Below are positions 10,612 through 22,600 of a stretch of DNA of 64,000 bases, one piece after another. The notes below the pieces were generated by a model, which saw only the letters and a program-made list of their open reading frames with translations, was not told where the DNA came from and ran no database searches. How positions within the stretch are numbered: the first letter of the stretch is position 1; the number at the start of each line of letters is the position of its first letter. The stretch is from Terebella lapidaria. Its lineage: Eukaryota > Annelida > Polychaeta > Terebellida > Terebellidae. The stretch spans positions 25,879,402 through 25,943,401 of the forward strand of contig OX424567.1 of assembly GCA_949152475.1 (NCBI GenBank), in the 5' to 3' direction. The position numbers and the translations under genes are program-made.

Positions 10612-13600
10612 GTCTGTTGAACACAACTACACCAAACCTAGTTTTAATTAATAAGTTGTGATAACGTACAACAAACATATCCCCGCTAAATCATTCTGGC
10701 ACAATTGGTGTGTGTTATCTTGAGTAATCAGTGAATTTAGCGGTTGTTCTTTCATCATTAAAGAACACATTGTACAACATTATACAACATAGATACAGCC
10801 ATGCTAGCCGTCTTCATTATTGCCTAATGAATAATTAATCATCCACATATGTGAGTAATGCTAAGACTCATAGACTTTCACGTTGAAGGTTATATTTTCA
10901 AAATTATGACTCGTCTTCACTAATAGTCTATGCAGGTGCAACAATGGAAGCGGTGTTCTTTTTGTATGATACAGGGAAAAAAATGTCATTTATTGTTTGT
11001 GTGATTGTGCTGTGGTTTTGTCATAGTTCTACCCATCCCTATCACAGCAGGAAAAGCTGTAGTGAGTGATAAATCTTCGTTGGAACACAAAACATTGGCT
11101 TTGTCCACTGACACATTGGTTGTGTGTATGACATGAAATTTTGATCATGCACCCTTTGCAAAGAAGAGTGTAGTGTTCCTAGATGAAATATTGTCTAGAA
11201 GTGCAATAAACTCACGACACATAATCGATGTGAAGTCCATTTTGCTGAGGGTCGGTCTGTCTAATGATGATAGATATTGCTCTGTGCATTTTTACCTTTA
11301 GCGAGAAATGAAAAGTTTCAAAGGAATTTCATATGATACAATGTGATGTAGTTTCCTAATACAAATCTGAAAGAAGTTTGAAACAAAACCCATAGCGAAA
11401 GAAGTTGAAAAACCATGAGTTCAAATTAATTATATTTTATACTTGATGAACCGCGTGTAAGAACCGACTTTGTTCACGATTCAGGAATTAGTGCCGGGAT
11501 GACTTTTGTTGACACATCAGTTGACACTTTTAGGAATTATTCGTGAGAATGAGTTTTGCGGACACCTAAGGCACCATTGATGAAAATGACTTTTGTAGAC
11601 ACCTTTAGGAATTATTAGGAATGATAGTAATTTTGTTAGTACTTTAGGACTCAGGGATGAAAATAAATTTTGTTGATACATTTAAAATGTCAACCTATTA
11701 GCAGCCAATACACCTAGAGTTTGATGATGACAAAATATTGAACGTTTGGATTAGAAACTAGTTATGACGATGGCGCTTGTGGATACTTAAGGAATAGGTG
11801 ATAATGATTCTTGTTGGAACTATTAGGCATTAGTCTTAGAATGACTTCTGTTCACAATATCAGGAACCACATCTTGCGATTGAACATGTCGACCCTGGCG
11901 GAGTTGGAGAGGGTGGAGTGGGTCCCAGATGGGCTAACTACTCGAATTTGTCAAGCAAAGGGCCCGTCACCTGTAAGTGTCATACCTTGGCCTATTCATG
12001 AAATTTCAGTTTGTACTGTCATGTTTTTTTCTCTTCCCATCATAATGCAACTAGATATAGAGTCATGTACACGTCTTATTAACATGTGTAAATAATATGA
12101 AAATGGTGTCTTGGTACATCTGACGATGTGAGCACTTCAATATATTCTGTCCAGGAGGAGTGTCAGAATTACATCCGAGTGCTGGTACAGTTAGAGGAGG
12201 AAGTGTTTGTGTGTGGAACTAACGCCTTCTCACCCAAGTGTTCTTGGAGAAAAGTCAGTCGTGCTTTTAACCTCTCTGTGTGAAAATGTCATATCTTTAA
12301 CTAATCAACTAGCTCTGAGGTATTTAGAATGTATTAACTGTACAATTCGTCACGAAACACTAAAAAACAATCATGATTCCAATAACACAAGTGCATAAGA
12401 TATAACTGATTTTGCTGCCATGGTAGGCATCTGAGCTGTCCAGTGTACGGCAGTATGTGAACAGTGTTGCCAAGTGTCCGTACCATCCCCGCCACAACAA
12501 CACGGCCCTGATCACACCCGACGGTAACCTGTACAGTGCAACGGTCACCGACTTCACTGCGCGCGACTCCGCGATATTCCGCATGATGGGGCCTTCCAAA
12601 CATCTCAGAACCGTCCAGTACAACTCCCGCTGGCTCAACGGTCCGTACCTGCTAGGGATTTAAAGCTTTCTTTTTTGAATGTGGTTATTATAAATTCTTA
12701 ATCGGAAAATAAATTAATTCTTAATAAAGAAAATACTAAACAATTAAACAACGTTTGCAAACTGAAGAGGATACATTAAAACAAAATTAACATTTTTTTT
12801 CTGAGAATGTGATTGAAACCTGAAGTTGACAATTTTGTGAATCGCAAGTGATTGAATTCTATGCGGAATTGTATACACATGAGAAGCTATGAATAGCACA
12901 CGTGTACATGCCTATATTTTTCACAATGTTGTTAGAATGCATGTATCTATTTTCTCTCTATTTCAGAGCCAGATTTTATATCTTCGTATGAAATTGGTGA
13001 TTTTATATATTTTTTCTTCCGAGAGTCAGCTATCGAATACATCAACTGTGGTAAAGTAAGTCACAAGACTTTTCCTTTGGCAATATAATAAATTAAATAA
13101 GTTGTGGCATGACTTACATAGAGACTTACCCTAACAATATTTTTCAATATTTATATCATATAGGTTGTCTTCAATATTTCGTGATATATATTCTTCAGGC
13201 TTCTGAAATTCTTCTTTTCAGAATATATACTCCAGAGTTGCCAGAATATGTAAAGTAAGTTACAAAAGAGTATCAATTGCACATTGATGCACTTGATGAC
13301 AAATGTTATAATGTGAAGTAGCAAAATCAATTGAGTATAACGAACATTTCTTCACGTTTCCAGAATGACCAAGGTGGTAACTTTTTATTGGAGGACAATT
13401 GGACAACTTTTGTAAAAACACGACTAAATTGCTCATTACCGGGAACTCACCCATTTTATTTCAACGAACTGCAGAATACCTACTTCTTTCCTGAAGAACA
13501 GCTGCTATACGCTATATTCACAACTTCACCGTAGGTTTAATCAAGAGAAGATGTAAAACAAAAATGCATGATGAGAAAAATATACAAAAATATATATAAT

Positions 13601-16600
13601 TACATAATAATTATATTAACCCTTACACAATAGAGGCTAGGAATACCACATCCTTCAGTCACAGAATGTGAAAAATTACCTTCCCACAGCACCAGTATAT
13701 ACGGTACGGCAGTGTGTGTGTACAACATCACGGCGTTCCACACAGCATTCGCAGGTGCTTATAAGTACCAGGAGGACACCAGGATGGTTTGGACACGTGT
13801 ACCGAACGACGCTCCACAGCAGGTACTCAAATAATCTATGGATATATTTGTCCTATCCAGGTAGTGTCCTATCCAACAGTTCTCCTGTATCCATATGTAT
13901 GTTATGTATACATATGATTATATATCACTGCGATCGACGATGAAAACATATTTTCCACAAAAATGAAATAATAACATACACAAATGATTATTAGGACGTT
14001 AATTCCTGTCATGTGTCCCAGGACCTCCCTAGGGTCATGCTTGCTAGCTCGGCACCAATAAGTATTCATCCTGCTTGGGATATACTTTTCCTTTCCAGTG
14101 CCCAGAACCGGCGCGTGAGGCAGGAGAGACCCGCAGAGCCGCACCCCCGAACCACACCCCCGGCCAGCGTCTGCTCGTTGATGCCATGAAGTTCCAGATC
14201 ATGGACGAGGCCGTCCAGCCGATCACTGTGGCACCACTTCTCATCGCAGAGGGCGAGAGGTCAGCGACTGGAATTTAGTACATGTTGTTACTCCTCTGTG
14301 CATATCATGCTTGCATGAAGTAATGAAAGATTTGTCAGACAGAAACATTATTAATATGTTTCAGGTTCACACACATTGCCATGGATTCAATCAAAACCAA
14401 GCACCACAATCGCTTCAAGGTCATCTTTGTCATGACGCTAGAGGGGTCGATGAAGAAACTTATACAGGTTCCAGGGAGCCGGGACACGTGTCTGGTGGAG
14501 GAGATACGAATCCTGGGTCCTGGGACTCCACCTGGACTCATTCGCTCATTCAAGTTGTCCAAGGAACAGGTCACTATAAAGATCGTTTATACTATGTAAA
14601 GCTGGAACCAGACAATGCACAGAAGAAATATTCTACTATTGAAGCTTAGAACGACATTCAAACAGTTTTGTACCTGACACATATATGTCAGATGTATATA
14701 ATTTTGATGTGAAAATGTTTCCAGGGAGTAATATATGTGGGAACAGAAGATACACTTTACAAAATTCCAATACACAGATGTGACAGATTTCCAGACAGAA
14801 TGTGAGTTTAATTTGGCACTCTTCAATTTCTGATTCGAGTTTTTTTTTGCCTGAACCAACAGGTTATCACTAAGTTGACATAATCTCATTCCTAGTGCAT
14901 GTATCGGGGCCCAAGATCCATACTGTGGCTGGGACAGTAACAGGCGACAGTGTACATCCCTCCCAGAAACCCTGCCTCTCCACCGCTGGCACCAAAATAT
15001 CTCCTCTTGCCCCATCCGTGCTGTACCAGGTAAAACTTCTGGTCATAATTGATGTCTCGAGACATAATCTATATTTTCTGGTAGTTGGCATCACTTCGTT
15101 GTTGTGCGTGGTTGCCCAGGTAATGGCGGTTGGACCGACTGGTCAGATTGGGAGCCGTGTGAGCAGCGGGTGTCATCTGACGAGGGCATGAGTCCATGTG
15201 TGTGTCGCCAGCGAACTTGTAGCGTACCTGAGGCCCTCTACGGGGAGGACCAGTGTGTTGGAGCAAGTGTCGAGGTCACCAATTGTACGATCCACGGCGG
15301 CTGGACGTCCTGGTCATCGTGGTCATCCTGCTCAGCGTCTTGTGGCGCCGCCGTCCGCTCTCGACACCGCGAGTGTGGCAACCCACAGCCTCGCTTCGGC
15401 GGCCGGATCTGTATCGGCCCCCGCGTCAACGAGATGTACTGCATGGACAACCCCATATGTACCAGTGAGGGCTCGATTAGAACAGTGCTCGTCCTGCATA
15501 TGTGTACTGCTAGTTGATGAAGTATAAAGTTTGCTAAGGGTATGTCCAAAAAAGAGAAATATTCAAGTTTTATTTCAGGCATATGTGATAGCGTATAGTA
15601 TTCCCTTCACAGCATCGCCCCCTGACCCGGTGGACGGCAGCTGGTCGGCCTGGAGTCGCTGGTCTACCTGTAACAAGGCGTGTGGGGGCGGCATGCAGGC
15701 GCGGCGGCGCGACTGTAGCAGTCCCGTGCCTCGACTTGGCGGCAAACACTGCCCCGGCAACAATGAGGAATGGCGCATGTGTCACACCGAACCATGCGGT
15801 ACGGGCTACATCATTCTGTACATTGTAGTAGAAATGGACAATTGATATTTTGTTATCCATTTCAGGAATTGCAAATATCTTTTGCAATTAATTGCAATTA
15901 TCTGGTTATATAAAAATCGATACAATTTTCTTGTGACAGATGAGCGGCGTAAAACTGAGTGGTCAGACTGGCAGGTTGTGAACACTACGCGGGACGGTCA
16001 CTCGGAGGAGCGGTTTCGCTTTACTTGTCGCGCTCCCGTGGAGAACGAGGATCTCATCCGCATCGGCAACATCAAGAAAAACACACGCTTCTGTCCACGT
16101 GGCTCCGAGGACTGTGCCAAACGAGGTAATTATGAGAAGTCTGTCCCTGTCCAGAATGAAAACCTCACTACAGATACGAGAGGGGATACCCCAAACCCTG
16201 GAAAACCTGGATATCTAATAAAGGAAAAAGAAAGAGAACAGAACTCGGTCACTAAGTATGGTATTGAAGGTCGAGGGAAGGGCTACAGAGTGCCACGGCA
16301 CAGCATGAAGGACCAAAGCGTCTTCCGAGGCTTTTGTGGGTGTCGGGATCTGGGGGTCATTAGAATGTGCCGCCGGTGTTGGTACAGGGGACCTGGGCTT
16401 ATGATACCATAGCAAAGAGCTTCATGATATATCACCTTGCTTTCACATCAGGGATTAACTTACAGTGTATGGGTATGGCCAGTGGAATTTGTTTGGGCTG
16501 CCAATCGAAATTTACAGATGACAGACACATAATTTTAGCTTTGATTGATAGAGCTTCACATGAATGAAAGGGGTGCTAGTATTGGTAATATAGTCTATGT

Positions 16601-19600
16601 ACATATAAGAATCTGCCATATAGACAATGTGCCATATGTAATATTGACCTTAATCATCAAAGCATTTCGGAAGAAATAACTTTATGGTTTTAGCAGAATT
16701 TTTATTTTCCTTTCTGATCCTTCGTCCCCTATTTTTGTTTCCACGTGACTATATGCTGGATGATACATGGACGCCTGAACGGATCATTTTGAAATCCCCC
16801 CACTGCTTGGACACATTATGCAGTTGTGATATATATTTTTTCAGCCAGATCTGAGGTCCTTGAGAGTAAATTTTCATGGAGGTTCATAAACCATCATATG
16901 GAAGAACCCTATTTATTCTGGGATCAATTTGGCGAAGTTTTGCATCATGATCTTTGACCAGGTGCTCGAAAGAGTTTTTTACCACTTCTTAAGGCTTCAT
17001 GCAAATTAACGGTGTGTTGTAGATCGCATCAAGCATTATTTTCAGACTCATCGCCCTAGACAATCATGTCTAAGGGGTAATAGGGATGAACTTTGAACTT
17101 GACCGGAATTTTTTTTGCTAAGTCGGTGCTGTCCATCTTGGTCGATGTCTCGAAAACTGTGCGCTGTAGAGTGAAATGGACCTTAGTTTAGGACTTGCCA
17201 CCTCAGACGAACATGCGTTATGGGTTTTGAGGATGAACTATGACCTTGACCCAAATTTTTTTCCGCTGATTCGGCATTTATGACTTTCGTCTATCGCCCA
17301 GATATTAGTTATTCGGGATGACCTGACGTGAAATTTTATTGCTGTGTCGGCATTTTTTATTTTCATTAACAGTTCGTAAACAGTGTGTGGTAAAGCGAAA
17401 CGGCCGTGAGTTTGAGAATAATTGTCCTAGACAAACATGACTTACGATTATTGAGGGTGAACTTTGATCCTAACTTGGGATTTTTCTTGATATCTCAGAA
17501 ATGGTGTCATAGAGCAAAACGGACTCATCATCCAAGTCAAACATGTTGTAAATGCTATATGTTAGTCTCTACACCGAATCGCCTCCAAGGCATTTAGAGG
17601 CCTCGACGTCTGGTATTATGTATATATTCGAAGTGATCACCTCCAACCTCCCCTCACAGACAACCCCCAAAGAAACCTACCCAAAAATTCCTGAAGCACC
17701 CAGACTTGATTCCTTGTTAGATTCAACTTGGTGTTGCTGTAGATCTTTTCCTATTCTATGTTTGATGTGCAGTGTTGATATTTAAATTGTATATTTTGAT
17801 GTTTGCTATAGTGCACAAGCAATAAATAGTCAAATGATTTGTGTAAATATGTAATGTCAGTACGTGTGTTTAAATAGATTACTTGATGTGTAAATATATC
17901 ATTGGTCCCTTCCCTACCTTCTGTCAGCGCTATTTATGGATTCAGTTGGTTTTGTGCACTGATCGGCCTTACTTGTGCATTGTACTTGCATCAATATGCA
18001 GCTCTATTAAAAAAAACCAGAAAGGAGATGGGAAAATACTGCAGATAACACTGCAATGATAATAATTTCACATGACAATATTTGCTTTTAATAATAATAT
18101 ATATCAGCTTGATACCATATTCTTTTCATGAAAATACTTTTTCGTTTCATTCAGATTTTGACAATATGTCCCATATATATAGATAATGCCTTGATAACAA
18201 TCAAATATTACGAATTAACATTCATTAACATACACACATTCTTATTGCAATAGTGTACTTGTTGTGAATACATATATATTGATGTTTATTTTACATGTGT
18301 TCATTCACGATCAATGGTTCATAATGAGAATGTATTTCCAACGAGAAATGTATTATTCAGTGTATTGAGAGGACATGGTTGTTAATCAGTTATCAATCCT
18401 GTATCCATACATTTCTAATTATGCCATAAAATAGTTTACTGTGAAACAAAATCAAACGTCATATATTTTTTTGTGTTAGGATGAAATATCTGTTGCAGTG
18501 AGATACAAAAAAAATTTCATCATTAGTATTCCTATCACACTGTGGCGAGATCACTGGCGAGATATGGCAATAAAAGGTGATAGCAAAAATCACGGGAATG
18601 TCGTCAAAAATACACAGCGATATATGTTTGTTGAGCTCGTGCAGTCACATATTGAAGGTATATACAACATACCTTCAAGTCTTGTATGGGTTTTCCTCAG
18701 GAGAACAAAATAAATTAAAAGGCTTTTATTAATGTAAAACATTAATAAAGGCAACATTAGACAATGTTCGATATTCTGGCAACTTATGTATGATATTTTC
18801 GCGGAAGTCTTTCTGAGATTACTTCATGATCTGCAGAGAAATGAAGAGTTGTATAAGACTGTATACATGCGAATATAATGAAACACAGGATTTCCACGAC
18901 CCACGAACGTCTTCAGAAGCTGCAATAATGAAAATGCTGTGTCGATCACATTTGGGAGAATTACTGCTATGGCAAGAAATCGAATAAGAGGAGTCCCGAA
19001 GCGATCTCGACCTGGCCAGGGTCCTTTACCTTCAACAAAGGTAGAGGGCTTATGATGGGAAACAAACAACTGCCTTTTCCAGAGTTAAAAACCCAGAAAT
19101 AACATGGGGCACAGAACACACTTCTATATTGACTACTGGGATCGTATGCATATCAAAAGAAAATGGTGCCTTCTTGTAAATTACTTGGGTTGATGCATGA
19201 AACACGTATATAACTCGGAAGTTTTGGATGGTCTGTTCGCAATGAACTCCTCCGAATTCCTTAGACGTCTTGAACATATTCGTAATGTTTGTCCAGTATT
19301 CTCAGACATATTCATAATTCGCCATTTAGTTTAACTCGGCGACGTTTGGCGACTTTAGAAGAATCTTGTTTGATATCACTACGAACACGATGTGAGTCGA
19401 CTATATACAGGATCTGTATGGGAACGACTTTTGCGGCAAGATTATGAAAAGAGATAGAAGGAGATGTGTTCGACAAATACGAGAACAGCCGAAATGATCC
19501 TGACATTATTGCGAGGATGAGCAAAATTCAACTCGCAGCAAACTCACAAGTAATATCGGCACAGTGTGACAGGGGTTTTAGTGAAGAAGGACATGTTTAA

Positions 19601-22600
19601 TATCATATCGGTATACGGTCATACATATATATACATGTACATGGGTTGTTCTACCAAGCAGGTCTTGCCAAATATTGCATGTTTGATACATGGTTTGTGT
19701 ATTGAGAATAGGGAAATATATGCTCATATGTACTGAGTTTATTGTTCCACAATAGATGTATAAAATATACATTTATAGATGTATAAAACATTACAGTTAG
19801 CCTCAACTGTTATTAATTTTAGGAGAAATACAAGCATTGCACGAAGCGAAGATATTCGTCATTTTCACTGTTATAGAATGATCATGATAGTCCATTTCAT
19901 TAAGCTACATCTGCATGTACTAAGCTATGACATCAATTTTATTGCACTTATGTACAACTAAACTACATCAATTCTGGAAAACGAAAATCATCCGTTTTAA
20001 TGTATTTGAAAAAACAACAACCAATAGAATCTATTTGGATGTTAAGCAATTATGAACATTGAACATTTCAACATGTGTGTATAAAAAAACCTACCAAAAC
20101 CTGCTATATTGATTATAATGTGGTGAGGAATATGTATTCTAGTGTTGTGGAATTGAAATTTGCAGCCTGTTCACTTGAATTTGTGATCCGTGATTCTGTG
20201 TTTGGAATGTAACATGAAAGCAACATAAAAATCATGTATGAAATATACACACGAACAGGTGTAACATTTTGTGCTCATTGGAATGTATGTATATATTGTG
20301 AATCATGATTATTGTCCAATTTATACAGATATATGATATTGTGAATTAAAGAATTATTACAGATTTGATTTCAAGTGTTGTTATATTTTTATGATAACAT
20401 TCCTGATAAATTTCTGAAACCAAACATCTGTAGACTTCCATACAAATACATGTAATATCATGTGAATTATTAACTTATCCATCATTATTCTTATTTACTG
20501 AATCTGCTCTGCTTGTAGTAAGATATTTGTGTATTTTGTATGTTGATAAAAAAGAGTATTCCTCTTTTTTATGTTTATAGTCAAACCTATTGTTATTTAA
20601 TAAATTATCATCGGCATGAACTACCAAAGTATATCTGTAAGTAGTTTGCATATATGTTTAATGTTTCTTTTTATTTTGACATTCTACATTTATTTTGGGT
20701 AGCATTTCCTTAGAATCCTGGTGCATTATGGGAATGCTGTTTGCCTGGAGAAGGTTCCATATCATCGCACGCTGCCTGGATCTGCTTCAAATCATACATG
20801 GAATATCCTGGGACCTGGGCGTATCAGGAATAGTGTAGTCTGCAACAAGCACTTGCACAATATGTACTCCATATGTATATGGTTATTTCATGACTTTCCA
20901 TATTTTAGAAAAAATAATATTTTTGAAACAGTATACAAGCCTCCCATATGTATCATAAGAATCTTACGTGTTATGACGAATGTGTGTGATGTAAAGTTGT
21001 GTCCAGGAAACAATATGATGCATGAACTGAAGTATTGAAAACTTCATGCCATCTGATACAAGTTTGTATATGCGCATGGACAGAATCAGAGCTATGCTAA
21101 CATAGGTGTTGGTGACATGCAGTTTACGTGATATATTATAGGTAAAAATTACGGAAGAGGACTAGAGCCACCAAACTGAAAGTTTGTTTCTCTGTTAATC
21201 GACTTACACATTTCGATACATCAACGTATAATCTCGATAAATCGACGTATGTCAAACGATAAATCAAGATAGTATCACAAATAATTGACTTACGTATAAC
21301 TGGATAATTCGACTTACATACACGATGAATCATAGGCAATTAAAGAACAAGAAATATTAAAATATGTTTAGAGCCGCCTGGGATGGTTTTTTCATCTGGT
21401 TAGTTTGGCCTGTATTACTAAAGTTTTTAATATAATGATTGTTATTCATATGTTCCATATATTTTTGATATGAGTAATCAGTTTCCTAAGATGGCTTTCT
21501 TATATTGTGGCTTGCTCATATTTCCATTTTACTTGTACTCTAAATGCCTAATTCATAAGTCAATATATTGAGACCTGTAAGTCGACATATCAAGATACCA
21601 TCTCGATTTATCAAAATAATAAGTCGATTTTACAAGATACTGCCTAGATTTATCGAGATAATAAGTCGAGTTATCAAGATATGTAAGTTAATTTATCGTG
21701 ATGATTTCAAAATAAGTCGACAAATAGAAGAGAAAAATAAACTCTTAGTTGGGTGACCCTATTCCTCTTCCGTAAAAAATGCATCTTGCTTCTATGTTCT
21801 CTAAACACATGTACCCTGGCACCAAACTTGCAGTATTCTGTATTTGTTTGTTAACTCCTATACACTGTATACATGAAAATAATAGAAATATCCTCATGCC
21901 AAAATTATAAAAGAGGAACGATATAATTGTTTTCATGTATCCTGTGTGCTTCTCTTCATGCATGTTCCAGCATGATCATACTTAAAGCACTTGTGATTTT
22001 TTTCGTGTGATCTCATCTTTTATGCTTGTGGTTATTCATAGCTACATCGCTTACGAATGTGATATATTCTCCCCCAATTACCTATGTACACCAACCGAAG
22101 ATTTTGATCAGTAAACAGCGGAGACAAGAATCACCTGATAGTTACACATCCATGACAAAGATTTGTGGCAATAACGTCTAGATGTGGCATCATATAGTTA
22201 GGGTTGAGCAGACACTTGCCAAATTCACAACACTTTTCAGTTATGAGACATTTTATAGTTATCCGACACTTGCCAGTGATCGTACACTTGCAGACTCTAC
22301 AACATATTGAGGTTACCAGACCTTTGGTCTGATAATCTATTGGCATGGCGTTGTGTCTGTTGACGGTCATCCGTCAATCATATTTTTATCTCTGAAGTTT
22401 ACAGTCAAATCCTCCTGAAAGTTCGCACAAAAATACTAACCGATATTTCAAGTGAGAGGTATTTTTTTCGCATCATTTTCAAAATGACGGCCATTTTTGT
22501 TGAAAATCGCCCCATTTTGGACTTTGCAATATCAAAACATCTTCTTCGAGACCACTTGACGGAATCTCTTGAAACACTGCTGATACTATGGGATAGTCTC

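Larger units (their letters stand above)
1..11112 (+). repeat. Large segmental duplication, copy 1
   Basis: Collinear with 54702-64000, with a few differences per line plus several indels. It covers everything upstream of Sema5 in the window, visible exon 1 and half a kilobase of the next intron. The true edge on the left lies outside the window. Confidence 0.95.

Noticed and set aside
22190..22300. Possible CRISPR-like regular repeats
   Set aside because: Units are contiguous, variable and without spacers; animal minisatellite.
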